This document shows, one piece after another, positions 53,294-61,647 of a stretch of DNA of 64,000 nt. How positions within the stretch are numbered: position 1 is the first letter of the stretch; every line of letters begins with the position of its first letter. This DNA is from Sphingobium lactosutens. GTDB lineage: Bacteria > Pseudomonadota > Alphaproteobacteria > Sphingomonadales > Sphingomonadaceae. The stretch covers positions 62,001 through 126,000 of the forward strand of contig NZ_QJQX01000070.1 of assembly GCF_013393185.1 (NCBI RefSeq). Direction: 5' to 3'. The notes below the pieces were generated by a model, which worked only from the letters and a program-made list of their open reading frames with translations, ran no database searches and was not told the origin of the DNA. Both the position numbers and the translations under genes were made by a program.

Positions 53294-55174
53294 ATGAGAA
53301 GCGCCATGCCTGCGCTGCGCCCCGAACGGTCGATCGTCATCCTGCTATTGGCCCTGCTCGTCGTAGTGACGGCGGTCGGCGGAACCTTCTGGCTCTATCG
53401 CGGCCATCAGGAACGAATTTCCTGGGTCAATCATACGTTGCGGGTGGAAAACCGCCTGTCGACGCTCCTCTCCCGCGTCCAGGCGGCGGAAAGCAGCCAG
53501 CGCGGCTATATGCTGACGCGCCAGTCCGATTTCCTCGATCCCTATGAAGATTTCCGCACGAACTGGCACGCGGAATGGGGCGCGCTCCGCGCGGAGGTGG
53601 GTGACAATCCCGATCAGGTGCGTGCGGTCGAAGCGCTCAGGCCGATGATCGAGGAGCGGCTGGGCCGATTGCAGGCCGGCATAGACGTCCGGCGCACGGG
53701 CGGGCAGATCGAATCCGAAGCCTTCACCCCCGGACTGGTGATGATGGCGCGCATCCGGTCCCATATCACCCATATGAAAATGCGCGAGGAGCAGCTGCTG
53801 CGCGTCCGCAGTATCGAAGCCGGGCAGCTGAGCACACTCGTGACGGCGGGGCTGGCACTCAGCGCCGCGCTGGTCATCATCCTGGGCCTGATGGCGCTGC
53901 GCACTGCGCAGCGGCGCGTCACCGAGGCGGTGGAAAGCCGCGAGGCGCTGAGCGACGCCAATGCGCGCCTGCTTGCCGAGGCGCAGGAGCGCGAGACTGC
54001 TCAGGCGCAATTGCGCCAGGTGCAGAAGATGGAATCGATCGGCCAGCTGACCGGCGGCATCGCCCATGACTTCAACAACATGCTGGCGATCGTCATCGGC
54101 TCGCTCGACATGGCGCGGCGGCGACTGGGCGAAGGTGGCGATCCGCGCGTCATCAAGGGCATCGACAACGCGACCGAAGGCGCCCAACGTGCGGCGCAAC
54201 TGACCTCGCGCCTGCTCGCTTTTTCCCGCCAGCAGCCGCTCGACCCCCAACCCACCGACGTCAACAAGCTGGTCGGCGGCATGTCCGAAATGCTGCGCCG
54301 GACGATCGGAGAGGATATGCGGGTGGAATCGGTGTTGGCCGGCGGCCTGTGGCGGGCGAGCATCGACGCGAACCAGCTGGAAAACGCGATCCTGAACCTG
54401 TGCGTCAACGCCCGCGACGCTATGCCGGGCGGTGGGCGGCTGACGATCGAGACGGGCAATGCGCATCTGGACGATGCCTATGCCGTGAGCCATGCGGAAG
54501 TGACGCCGGGCCAATATGTCATGGTGTCGGTCGCCGACAGCGGCACCGGCATGCCCGCCGACGTGGCGGAGCGCGCCTTCGATCCCTTCTTCACTACCAA
54601 GGGCGTGGGCAAGGGCACGGGGCTTGGTCTCAGCCAGGTGTTCGGCTTCGTCAAACAGTCGCGCGGCCATGTGAAAATCTATTCCGAGCCGGGCGAGGGG
54701 ACGATCGTGAAGATCTACCTGCCGCGCCATTATGGCGAGGAAAATGCCGTCGGCTATGCCATGCCCACCGCCGACAGCCTGCCGCGCGCGCAGGGCGAGG
54801 AAATCATCCTGCTGGTCGAGGATGAGGAGCGGGTCCGCCACATGTCGGTCGATTCCCTGCGGGAGCTTGGCTACACCGTGGTGCAGGCCACGGATGGCGA
54901 GCAGGCGCTGGAAATGCTGACCATCCAGCCGCGTATCGACATGCTGTTCACCGACATCGTCATGCCCGGCATCAACGGCCGGGTGCTGGCCGATCGCGCG
55001 CGGGAAACGCGGCCGGGACTGAAAATACTCTACACCACCGGCTATACCCGCAACGCGATCGTCCATAACGGGATGCTCGATCCGGGCGTCGCCTTCATTG
55101 CCAAGCCCTTCACCCTCGACCAGCTGGCGACCAAGGTGCGGCAGGTGCTGGATCAGGATGATCAAGGCAGCTGA
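53294..55174 (+). CDS. Hybrid sensor histidine kinase with CHASE3 domain
   Basis: A 626-aa membrane kinase. It has a first membrane helix (about 13-34), a periplasmic CHASE3 domain (about 38-178), a second helix (about 183-205) and a coiled-coil linker. The HisKA domain has the phospho-accepting His in [11 protein letters not shown] (about 250-260). The HATPase has [21 protein letters not shown] and [13 protein letters not shown], and a C-terminal receiver (about 508-622) has the acceptor Asp in LFTDIVMPG and Lys in AKPF. No cognate DNA-binding regulator is adjacent; the output may be phosphorelay or the attached receiver acting as a sink. Confidence 0.95.
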   Translation: MRSAMPALRPERSIVILLLALLVVVTAVGGTFWLYRGHQERISWVNHTLRVENRLSTLLSRVQAAESSQRGYMLTRQSDFLDPYEDFRTNWHAEWGALRAEVGDNPDQVRAVEALRPMIEERLGRLQAGIDVRRTGGQIESEAFTPGLVMMARIRSHITHMKMREEQLLRVRSIEAGQLSTLVTAGLALSAALVIILGLMALRTAQRRVTEAVESREALSDANARLLAEAQERETAQAQLRQVQKMESIGQLTGGIAHDFNNMLAIVIGSLDMARRRLGEGGDPRVIKGIDNATEGAQRAAQLTSRLLAFSRQQPLDPQPTDVNKLVGGMSEMLRRTIGEDMRVESVLAGGLWRASIDANQLENAILNLCVNARDAMPGGGRLTIETGNAHLDDAYAVSHAEVTPGQYVMVSVADSGTGMPADVAERAFDPFFTTKGVGKGTGLGLSQVFGFVKQSRGHVKIYSEPGEGTIVKIYLPRHYGEENAVGYAMPTADSLPRAQGEEIILLVEDEERVRHMSVDSLRELGYTVVQATDGEQALEMLTIQPRIDMLFTDIVMPGINGRVLADRARETRPGLKILYTTGYTRNAIVHNGMLDPGVAFIAKPFTLDQLATKVRQVLDQDDQGS

Positions 55175-55184
55175 CGGCTAGATT

Positions 55185-55264
55185 CCGTCACCCCAGCGAA
55201 AGCTGGGATCTCAGGCCAAGTCGCGCAACTTCGCCGGAGACCCCAGCCTGCGCTGAGGTGACGG
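55185..55264. repeat. Palindromic repeat, type CGTCAYCCCAGCGAAAGCTGGG, copy 2
   Basis: CCGTCACC (55185-55192) and GGTGACGG (55257-55264) are perfect inverted ends around a CCCAGC-GAAA-GCTGGG hairpin and a second imperfect hairpin. The left third is shared with 28839-28870. It lies downstream of the kinase gene. Confidence 0.88.
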
Positions 55265-55361
55265 CCAAGAAGAACAGCCGTCAGTGCGCTCTCCACCTAT
55301 TCCCCTCACACCTGCCTCTTGGGGCAGGTCTTGATGGAGGTTGTGGACAGCCCGGTATCCT

Positions 55362-55376
55362 GAACATATCAGGAAC
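55362..55376 (+). promoter_or_regulatory. Candidate LexA (SOS) box GAAC-N7-GAAC
   Basis: GAACATATCAGGAAC is GAAC, seven bases, GAAC: the direct-repeat LexA site of alphaproteobacteria (GTTC-N7-GTTC on the other strand). It ends 2 bases before the ATG of the radical SAM repair gene and overlaps its ribosome-binding site, so LexA binding would block expression of the operon. Confidence 0.7.
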
Positions 55377-55378
55377 AT

Positions 55379-56623
55379 ATGGCGCAGCTAACCATCCGAC
55401 AAAAGCTCGAAATTCTCGCTGATGCGGCCAAATATGATGCGTCCTGCGCCTCGTCCGGCACAGTCAAGCGCGACAGCCGCGGCGGCAAGGGGATCGGATC
55501 GACCGAGGGCATGGGCATCTGCCACGCTTATGCGCCCGACGGCCGCTGCATTTCCCTGCTCAAGATATTGCTGACCAACAGCTGCATCTTCGACTGCCAT
55601 TATTGCATCAACCGGCGGTCGAGCGACGTGCGCCGCGCTCGCTTTACGGCGAAGGAAGTGGTCGACCTCACCCTCAGTTTCTACCGCCGCAACTATATCG
55701 AGGGGCTGTTCCTCTCCTCCGGCATCATCCGTTCGTCCGACTATACGATGGAGCAGATGGTCGAGGTCGCACGATCGCTGCGCGAGGATCATGATTTTCG
55801 CGGCTATATCCACCTCAAGACCATTCCCGACGCCGACCCGGACCTGCTGCATCAGGCGGGCCTCCATGCCGATCGCCTGTCGATCAATGTCGAGCTGCCG
55901 ACCGAAGGCGGGCTGCGCCGGCTCGCACCGGAAAAGGATGGCAAGCGGATCGAGGGCGCGATGGGCCGGTTGCGGACGGAGATGGAGGATCATGGCGACG
56001 CCTGGCGCAAATATCGCCACGCTCCCCGCTTCGCGCCCGCCGGCCAGTCGACCCAGATGATCGTCGGCGCCGATGCGGCGGACGACCGGGCGATCATCAC
56101 GCGGGCGAGCAGCCTCTACGACCGCCACCGGCTGCGCCGCGTCTATTACAGCGCCTTCTCCCCAATTCCTTCGCCCAGCGCCGTGCTGCCGCTCAAGCGC
56201 CCGCCTTTGCTGCGCGAACATCGTCTCTACCAGTCCGACTGGATGATGCGCTTCTATGGCTATGATGCGCAGGAGATCGCCGCCGCGACCGATGCCGATA
56301 CGGGCTGCCTGCCGCTCGATATCGATCCCAAGCTGGCCTGGGCGCTTAACCATCGCGCCGCCTTCCCGGTGGACGTCAACCGCGCCCCGCGCGAGGCGCT
56401 GCTGCGCGTGCCGGGCCTAGGCGTGAAGGCGGTCGACCGTATCCTGATGAGCCGCCGCCACCGTCGGCTGCGGCTGGAAGATGTCGCGCGCCTCACCACC
56501 TCCATCGTCAAGCTGCGCCCATTTCTGGTGACGGAGGATTGGCGCCCTACGGCGTTGATCGACCGGGTCGACCTACGCACCCGCGTCGCGCCGCCCGTCC
56601 GCCAGCTCGAACTCTTCGCTTAA
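55379..56623 (+). CDS. Putative DNA modification/repair radical SAM protein (TIGR03916)
   Basis: A 414-aa radical SAM enzyme. The iron-sulfur motif is SCIFDCHYC (C-x3-C-x2-C, about 64-72), followed by LFLSSGIIRSSDYTMEQMVE and HLKTIPDAD. The C-terminal part (about 330-375) carries a helix-hairpin-helix, VNRAPREALLRVPGLGVKAV, which suggests DNA binding. This family is consistently linked to a UdgX-type uracil-DNA glycosylase, found here three genes downstream. The chemistry is unknown. The ATG directly follows a LexA-type box. Confidence 0.93.
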   Translation: MAQLTIRQKLEILADAAKYDASCASSGTVKRDSRGGKGIGSTEGMGICHAYAPDGRCISLLKILLTNSCIFDCHYCINRRSSDVRRARFTAKEVVDLTLSFYRRNYIEGLFLSSGIIRSSDYTMEQMVEVARSLREDHDFRGYIHLKTIPDADPDLLHQAGLHADRLSINVELPTEGGLRRLAPEKDGKRIEGAMGRLRTEMEDHGDAWRKYRHAPRFAPAGQSTQMIVGADAADDRAIITRASSLYDRHRLRRVYYSAFSPIPSPSAVLPLKRPPLLREHRLYQSDWMMRFYGYDAQEIAAATDADTGCLPLDIDPKLAWALNHRAAFPVDVNRAPREALLRVPGLGVKAVDRILMSRRHRRLRLEDVARLTTSIVKLRPFLVTEDWRPTALIDRVDLRTRVAPPVRQLELFA

Positions 56624-56696
56624 TCCGTAATTTCCTGTTGATTGCGCGAGTCGTTCGTGAAATTCTTGGGGCGGATCAGATAAGGAGTATGGGGTC

Positions 56697-57047
56697 TTGG
56701 CATCGGCAATGGGCAGTCGGGAGCAGAAGCGCACCGGCTATGCCAAGCGGATCAGCACGCATCTTGCCGCCGCGCTCGTCACCTTCTGCGTGCTCCAGAT
56801 TCTCATCGTCGCCAAGATGGGCGGATCGCTCGCCCTGCACCTTGGCATCATCGTCGCGATCGGCGGCTTCGCCGTGGCCGCGCGCGGGCTGGAGCGGCGC
56901 TGGCACCTGCTCGAACAGGGTGGCCTGTCGGAAAGCGGGCTGGCTCTGCGCTTCCGGCGCGACCTGCTACAACTCTGGGGCGCCAGTCTCGTCGGCGCGC
57001 TGCTCTGGATTCCCGTCGCGATCATCTATCGCTTCTTCTTCGGCTGA
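56697..57047 (+). CDS. Small membrane protein of unknown function
   Basis: A 116-aa protein with hydrophobic segments at about 22-42, 46-62 and 90-112 and basic connecting loops (ARGLERRWHLLEQGG). TTG at 56697 is used as start because AAGGAG lies 9 bases upstream; the first ATG (56709) would be 21 bases from it. It is in the repair operon by position but shows no repair motif. Homologues appear sphingomonad-specific as far as I can judge. Confidence 0.7.
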   Translation: MASAMGSREQKRTGYAKRISTHLAAALVTFCVLQILIVAKMGGSLALHLGIIVAIGGFAVAARGLERRWHLLEQGGLSESGLALRFRRDLLQLWGASLVGALLWIPVAIIYRFFFG

Positions 57048-57121
57048 TCCTTCTTCGGTCGATCGCCCGGAGCCAATCGCCGCGCCTGTCGTTGTCCTTG
57101 CTCGAACGAGGAGGACCGACC

Positions 57122-57592
57122 ATGGCCAATGCCAGCATTTTCGATCGCCTGAAGCAGGATCACGACGCCCACCGCCAGCTTTTTGCCAAGATGGCGGATG
57201 CGGAACGGGAAAAGAACGAGGAGCGGCTGGAAAAGCTGTTCGAACAGTTCAAGGTGGAGGTGACGGCCCACGCCGCCGCCGAAGAGGAATCGCTCTACGC
57301 CACCATGCTTTCCCGCCCCGACCTGCGCGAAGAGGCGCAGCACAGCGTGTCCGAGCACAAGGAGATCGACGATTATCTGGAGGAATTGGCCGACCTCAAA
57401 TTCAATGGCGAGGCCTGGCGCAAGAAGTTCGCCGAAATGAAGAAGCGCTACCTCCATCATATCGAGGAGGAGGAAGAGGAGATGTTCCCCACCGCCGCCA
57501 AGGATCTGACGGCGGAAGAAGAGGAGAAGCTCGGCAAGCTGTTTGCCAAGCGCAAGCCCGCCGAACTGGAGCGCGCGCAAGCCGAAGACTGA
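57122..57592 (+). CDS. Hemerythrin HHE-domain protein
   Basis: A 156-aa all-helical protein with metal-ligand histidines and acids arranged as in HHE domains: KQDHDAHRQLF (about 10-20), AHAAAEEESLY (about 49-59), VSEHKEIDDYLEEL and YLHHIEEEEEEMFP (about 112-125). Such domains bind a di-iron or mono-iron centre and sense or store O2 or NO, or protect against oxidative stress. It sits 4 bases upstream of the UdgX gene. An iron-oxygen protein between two repair genes, both plausible iron-sulfur enzymes, is notable. Confidence 0.92.
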   Translation: MANASIFDRLKQDHDAHRQLFAKMADAEREKNEERLEKLFEQFKVEVTAHAAAEEESLYATMLSRPDLREEAQHSVSEHKEIDDYLEELADLKFNGEAWRKKFAEMKKRYLHHIEEEEEEMFPTAAKDLTAEEEEKLGKLFAKRKPAELERAQAED

Positions 57593-57596
57593 TGTC

Positions 57597-58997
57597 ATGC
57601 ACCGCGTCGTATTGATCGCTCCCGACGATTTCGAGGGGTGGCGCGATGCGGCGCGGGGGCTGGCGATGGCGCGGGTCGATCCGGCCGATATCGTCTGGCA
57701 AATCGGTGATTCGCCAGGCGATCTGTTCGGCGATGCCGGCCTGCCACCGCCACGATCGAGCGGCGGCTTTTCCGTGTCGCGCGCCTTCATCGACCTCGCG
57801 CAAAGCGCCCTCTTCCATCGCGATCCCGAACGCTTCGCGCTGCTCTATGCGTTGCTCTGCCGGCTGCGCGACCGGCCCGGCCTGATGGAAGACAAGGCCG
57901 ATCCGCTGCTGCGCCGCGTCGATGCGCTGGCCAAGGCGGTGCGGCGCGATATCCACAAGATGCGCGCCTTCGTCCGTTTCCGCGAAGTCGGAGAGGGCGA
58001 CGCATTGCGCTTCGTCGCCTGGTTCGAGCCGGAACATCATATCGTTCGCGCCAATGCGGGCTTCTTCGTCCGCCGCTTCGCCGCGATGCGCTGGTCGATC
58101 CTGACGCCGGAACTCAGCATCCATTGGGACGGCGAAGCGTTGAGCGAGGGACCGGGCGCCACCCGTCAGGATGCGCCGGACGGCGACCCGGTCGAGGCGC
58201 TGTGGAAGAGCTATTATGCCGCGATCTTCAACCCCGCTCGGCTCAAGACCGGCGCGATGCTGTCGGAAATGCCGAAAAAATATTGGCGCAACCTGCCCGA
58301 AGCCGCGCTCATCCCGGACCTCGTCGCCGGCGCGCAGCGGCGGGAGGCGGCCATGATCGCGACCGCGCCCAAGGCGCCCCCGGCCGGCCCCACCAACAGC
58401 GCCGCCGCCTGGGGCGCGCTGCGCACCGAAGCGATGCGCTGCACCCGCTGCCCGCTCCACCAAGGTGCGACCCAGACCGTTTTTGGCGAAGGCCCGCTCA
58501 ACGCGCCGCTCTTCTTCATCGGCGAACAGCCCGGCGACCAGGAGGATCTGGCAGGCCGCCCCTTCGTCGGTCCCGCCGGACAGCTGTTCGATGCGGCGCT
58601 GGCCGAGGCGGGCGTCGATCGCACCCGCGCCTATGTCACCAACGCGGTCAAGCATTTCAAATATGAGCTGCGCGGCAAGCGCCGCATCCACCAGACCCCC
58701 GACGCGGGCGAGGTGCAGGCCTGCCGCTGGTGGCTGACGCAGGAACTGGACATTCTCCGCCCCCGCCTGGTCGTCGCGCTGGGCGCCACGGCGGCGCGGG
58801 CGATGTTGGGCAAGGCGGTGACGATCAGCCGCACCCGCGGGCAGCCGATCGCGCTGGACTCAGGCGCTGAAGGCTGGGTCACGGTGCACCCCAGCTATTT
58901 GCTGCGCCTGCCCGATGCAGCGAAGGCCGCCGAGGAGCGTGCGCGCTTCGTGGACGAACTGCGGATGATCGGCGAACGGGCAAAGGCGCTGGTTTAG
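57597..58997 (+). CDS. UdgX-family uracil-DNA binding protein fused to DUF4130 domain
   Basis: A 466-aa fusion (TIGR03914-type). The N-terminal DUF4130 domain (about 1-240) contains RALFHRDPERFALLYALLCRLR-like sequence. The C-terminal family-4-like uracil-DNA glycosylase domain (about 265-460) has CTRCPLHQGATQTVFGEG with Fe-S cysteines, GEQPGDQED and VGPAGQLFDAAL. It also has the UdgX hallmark loop KRRIHQTP, whose histidine forms a covalent link to uracil DNA in characterised UdgX, and HPSYLLRLP. It probably works with the upstream radical SAM protein on damaged or modified DNA. Confidence 0.94.
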   Translation: MHRVVLIAPDDFEGWRDAARGLAMARVDPADIVWQIGDSPGDLFGDAGLPPPRSSGGFSVSRAFIDLAQSALFHRDPERFALLYALLCRLRDRPGLMEDKADPLLRRVDALAKAVRRDIHKMRAFVRFREVGEGDALRFVAWFEPEHHIVRANAGFFVRRFAAMRWSILTPELSIHWDGEALSEGPGATRQDAPDGDPVEALWKSYYAAIFNPARLKTGAMLSEMPKKYWRNLPEAALIPDLVAGAQRREAAMIATAPKAPPAGPTNSAAAWGALRTEAMRCTRCPLHQGATQTVFGEGPLNAPLFFIGEQPGDQEDLAGRPFVGPAGQLFDAALAEAGVDRTRAYVTNAVKHFKYELRGKRRIHQTPDAGEVQACRWWLTQELDILRPRLVVALGATAARAMLGKAVTISRTRGQPIALDSGAEGWVTVHPSYLLRLPDAAKAAEERARFVDELRMIGERAKALV

Positions 58998-59057
58998 GCC
59001 GCGCCGTCAGTTGCCAAGCCGATGAAATGGCGAATTTGGGTAGATGGGAGACATAAG

Positions 59058-59166
59058 CCCCTCCCTTTTAGGGAGGGGTGGGTGCGAGCGAAGCGAGCCT
59101 CTGCCCTATCGACGGTAGAGCGCCGCTAACGCGGCGTACCCACCCCCCGCCCCTCCCTGGAAGGGT
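59058..59166. repeat. Palindromic element with alternative stems (CCCCTCCC type)
   Basis: CCCCTCCC (59058-59065) and GGGAGGGG (59071-59078) form a tight hairpin, while GGGAGGGGTGGGT can instead pair with ACCCACC (59138-59144) and CCCCTCCC (59150-59157). A CGCCGC-TAAC-GCGGCG hairpin lies inside. It fills the gap between the convergent udgX and pspF genes and resembles common sphingomonad mobile repeats. Confidence 0.8.
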
Positions 59167-59217
59167 GAAAGAACGCCCGCTTCTGGTCGCTACCGGACCA
59201 GAAAAATCCCCCGCAAC

Positions 59218-60246
59218 CTAACCCGCGCTCAATCCATGCTTCTTCATGCAGTGGCGCAGCTGGTCGTAGGTCAGTCCCAGCCCCTTGGCCGTTGCGCGCT
59301 GGTTGTAACGAAAGCGGTCCAGCGCCGCCTTTATGATCGCCGCCTCATGCGCGTCAACGGCGGTGCGCAGGTCGTTGATTTCCTCGAAAGCCGTGGCCGG
59401 CGTCGCAGGCGCGGGCGGTGCGCTCCCAGCGCAGGGTTCCGCCGCCGCCTTCGGCATCAAGGGCCGCGGCTTCCACGGCGAGGCGAAGGGATCGAAGGTC
59501 AGGCGGCTGATCGGCCGCGTCGGCTCGTCCCAGCGATAGACAGCGCGCTCCACGACATTGCGCAATTCGCGCACATTGCCGGGCCAGCCATAGCCCTCCA
59601 TCTCCGCCGCGCAAGCCGCCGCAAAGCCCGGCCATTGCGGCCAGTTCAACTCCGCCGCCATGCGCCGCCCGAAATGGTCGGCCAGCACTGCCACATCGCC
59701 CTCCCGCGCGCGCAGTGGGGGCAGGGTGATGACCTCGAAGCTCAACCGATCGAGCAGATCCGGGCGGAACCGTCCGGCATCCGCAGCGGCCGGCAGATCC
59801 TCGTTGGTCGCCGCAACGATGCGCACATCGACCTGCACCGCGCGCGACGCGCCGATCCGCGTCACTTCGCCATATTCGACGACGCGCAGCAGTCGCTCCT
59901 GCGCCGCCATCGACAGCGTGCCCAGTTCGTCGAGGAAGAGCGTGCCGCCATCGGCCTCCTCGAACCGGCCCGGCCGCGCCTTGGTCGCGCCGGTGAAGGC
60001 GCCCTGTTCATGGCCGAAGAGTTCCGCTTCGATCAGCGTCTCCGGCAAGGCGGCGCAGTTCATGACGATCAGCGGCTCGCCCCAACGCGGGGACAGGTGA
60101 TGCAACCGCTCGGCGATCAGTTCCTTGCCGGTGCCGCGCTCGCCGATCACCAGCACCGGCCGATTGAGTTCGGCCGCCCGGCCCGCCTGCTCGACCGCGT
60201 CGAGAAAAGCGAAGGATTGGCCGACGAACTGCGTATTTTTCTCCAT
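59218..60246 (-). CDS. pspF: PspF, sigma-54 enhancer-binding activator of the phage shock operon
   Basis: A 342-aa AAA+ activator with no N-terminal sensory domain, as in PspF. Walker A is GERGTGKE (about 34-41); the GAFTGA loop that contacts sigma-54 is at about 81-86, followed by DGGTLFLDEL (Walker B). Arginine-finger regions and GYGWPGNVRELRNVVERAVY come next, and a Fis-type helix-turn-helix closes the protein (about 305-340, NQRATAKGLGLTYDQLRHCMKKHGL). It is divergent from the psp operon. The activity would be held off by PspA. ATG 60246 (MEKNTQF) matches the family start. Confidence 0.94.
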   Translation of the reverse strand: MEKNTQFVGQSFAFLDAVEQAGRAAELNRPVLVIGERGTGKELIAERLHHLSPRWGEPLIVMNCAALPETLIEAELFGHEQGAFTGATKARPGRFEEADGGTLFLDELGTLSMAAQERLLRVVEYGEVTRIGASRAVQVDVRIVAATNEDLPAAADAGRFRPDLLDRLSFEVITLPPLRAREGDVAVLADHFGRRMAAELNWPQWPGFAAACAAEMEGYGWPGNVRELRNVVERAVYRWDEPTRPISRLTFDPFASPWKPRPLMPKAAAEPCAGSAPPAPATPATAFEEINDLRTAVDAHEAAIIKAALDRFRYNQRATAKGLGLTYDQLRHCMKKHGLSAG

Positions 60247-60284
60247 GCGCCAACTTATGGTGAAATTTCCCACCTCTTGGCAAG

Positions 60285-60308
60285 TGGCATGTCGATCCAG
60301 CCATGCCA
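60285..60308. promoter_or_regulatory. Candidate PspF upstream activating site
   Basis: TGGCATG and CATGCCA are perfect 7-bp inverted arms around 10 bases, located 40-64 bases upstream of the sigma-54 promoter and within the pspF-psp divergent region. The position fits an enhancer for PspF and autoregulation of pspF. It is not matched to the enterobacterial UAS sequence. Confidence 0.5.
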
Positions 60309-60347
60309 AATGAACCAGAAATGAAGGAAATCCGCGCTTTCTTCAAA

Positions 60348-60364
60348 TTGGCACGCGCCCTGCA
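60348..60364 (+). promoter_or_regulatory. Sigma-54 promoter of the psp operon
   Basis: TTGGCACGCGCCCTGCA matches the -24/-12 consensus TGGCACG-N4-TTGC with one mismatch. The GG and GC dinucleotides are spaced 12 bases apart. It lies 65 bases before the first gene of the operon and faces away from pspF. Confidence 0.85.
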
Positions 60365-60429
60365 AAGCTATGGGCAATCCGCACCGAAACGCGGAACCAC
60401 ATGAAGGCCAAGGTTCAGGGAGTAAGACA

Positions 60430-60603
60430 ATGGAAAAGAACAGCAACAGCGTTCGCGAAATCGGCCAGCTGATGTCGGTCGCCATCGCCGCCGTCCTGTT
60501 TGGATCGACCATGATCCTTTCGGCGGTCGGTCCGGCCCGCGCCAGCGAAACCCCGGTCCTCGCGACGCAAGACACCCCCGCGAGCCTGCGCTATCTTGCG
60601 TAA
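60430..60603 (+). CDS. Exported 57-aa micropeptide, first gene of the psp operon
   Basis: A 57-aa protein with a positively flanked N-terminus, one hydrophobic segment (about 14-33) and a probable signal-peptidase site after GPARA. This would leave a 19-residue periplasmic peptide; otherwise the protein stays as a small single-span membrane protein. A GGGAG-type ribosome-binding site sits 7-11 bases upstream of ATG 60430. It is the first gene behind the sigma-54 promoter and is separated from pspA by a strong stem-loop. No characterised family recognised. A sigma-54-driven stress peptide is the working idea. Confidence 0.72.
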   Translation: MEKNSNSVREIGQLMSVAIAAVLFGSTMILSAVGPARASETPVLATQDTPASLRYLA

Positions 60604-60620
60604 GGATCGCAACACCCCGG

Positions 60621-60654
60621 CCGGGGCGGGAATGCCCCCTCTCGCCCGCCCCGG
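60621..60654 (+). terminator. Intra-operon stem-loop CCGGGGCGGG/CCCGCCCCGG
   Basis: A perfect 10-bp stem with a 14-base loop lies between the micropeptide gene and pspA. No T-run follows, so it is more likely an attenuator, RNA-processing or mRNA-stability element than a full terminator. It could let the micropeptide be made in excess of PspA. Confidence 0.55.
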
Positions 60655-60691
60655 CACCTGAAAACGAGATACGACCAGGAGTGACGTTAAA

Positions 60692-61372
60692 ATGGGTATT
60701 TTCTCCCGCACCCGCGACATCATTGCCGCCAATGTGACCGACCTGCTCGACAAGGCGGAAGATCCGGCGAAGATGATCCGTATGATCATCCTCGAAATGG
60801 AGGAAACGCTGGTCGAGGTCCGCGCGTCGGCCGCTCGCACCATCGCCGATCAGAAGGAGATGCGCCGCCATATCGCCAAGCTCAATGCTTTGCAGGACAG
60901 CTGGACGGAGAAGGCGCAGCTGGCGCTGAGCAAGGACCGCGAGGACTTGGCGAAGGCCGCCCTGGTCGAACGGCAGAAGGCCGCTGACATGGCGGAGCAA
61001 CTGAACCACGAGATCGAGACGCTCGACGAGGCGCTGGCCGCGTCGGAAGCCGACATCGCCAAGCTGCAAGGCAAGCTGCGCGAAGCCCGCGCACGCCAGA
61101 ACAGCCTCGTCACCCGGATGCAGAGCGCCGAGAATCGCCTGCGCGTCCGCGAAGCCTATGCTGGCGAGAAGGTCAACGAAGCCTTCGCCCGCTTCGACAT
61201 GCTGGAACGCCGCGTGGATATCGCCGAAGGGCGTGCCGACGCCGTGACGCTGGGCGGCCAGCCCAAGACGCTGGAGGAAGAGATTGCCGAGCTGAAGTCG
61301 GCCGACAAGGTCGATGCCGATCTCGCCGCGCTCAAGGCCAGCATGAACGCTGGCAAGATTGGGGGAGCCTGA
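60692..61372 (+). CDS. pspA: Phage shock protein A
   Basis: A 226-aa coiled-coil protein of the PspA/IM30 family. It starts MGIFSRTRDIIAANVTDLLDKAEDPAKMIRMI, the amphipathic membrane-binding helix and PspF-contact region. Long heptad-patterned helices follow, including EMEETLVEVRASAARTIADQKEMRR and the LEERR-like domain MLERRVDIAEG. It inhibits PspF when unstressed and oligomerises on damaged inner membrane. A good Shine-Dalgarno sequence (AGGAG) precedes the ATG. pspB follows 4 bases downstream. Confidence 0.97.
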   Translation: MGIFSRTRDIIAANVTDLLDKAEDPAKMIRMIILEMEETLVEVRASAARTIADQKEMRRHIAKLNALQDSWTEKAQLALSKDREDLAKAALVERQKAADMAEQLNHEIETLDEALAASEADIAKLQGKLREARARQNSLVTRMQSAENRLRVREAYAGEKVNEAFARFDMLERRVDIAEGRADAVTLGGQPKTLEEEIAELKSADKVDADLAALKASMNAGKIGGA

Positions 61373-61376
61373 TCCC

Positions 61377-61646
61377 ATGGAAGACGTGTTTGTCCCCATT
61401 GCCGTGGTCGGCATGCTGTTCATCGGCATGCCCTGGCTGATCTTCCACTATGTCACCAAGTGGAAGCAGGCGCCCAAGATCACCGACGAGGATGAGAAGC
61501 TGCTGGACGAACTCCACCTTCTTGCCCGCCGTATGGAAGAACGGCTCCAGACGGTCGAACGGATCGTCGCCGCCGACAACCCCGATTTCCGTCCGCAGCG
61601 TTCGGCCCAGGAGCCGGACGACTACAGCTTCGACCGGAGGAACTGA
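61377..61646 (+). CDS. pspB: Phage shock protein B
   Basis: An 89-aa PspB. One membrane helix (about 4-24, VPIAVVGMLFIGMPWLIFHYV) is followed by a cytoplasmic helix with ITDEDEKLLDELHLLARRMEERLQTVERI, the PspB signature, and a short acidic tail. With PspC it senses envelope stress and recruits PspA from PspF. ATG 61377 is 4 bases after the pspA stop. Its coiled-coil segment resembles the tails of the four small genes downstream. Confidence 0.95.
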   Translation: MEDVFVPIAVVGMLFIGMPWLIFHYVTKWKQAPKITDEDEKLLDELHLLARRMEERLQTVERIVAADNPDFRPQRSAQEPDDYSFDRRN

Positions 61647-61647
61647 C

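Noticed and set aside
53345-55165. 606-codon minus-strand frame opposite the hybrid kinase
   Set aside because: His/Arg/Gln-rich shadow composition. The plus strand encodes all kinase motifs.
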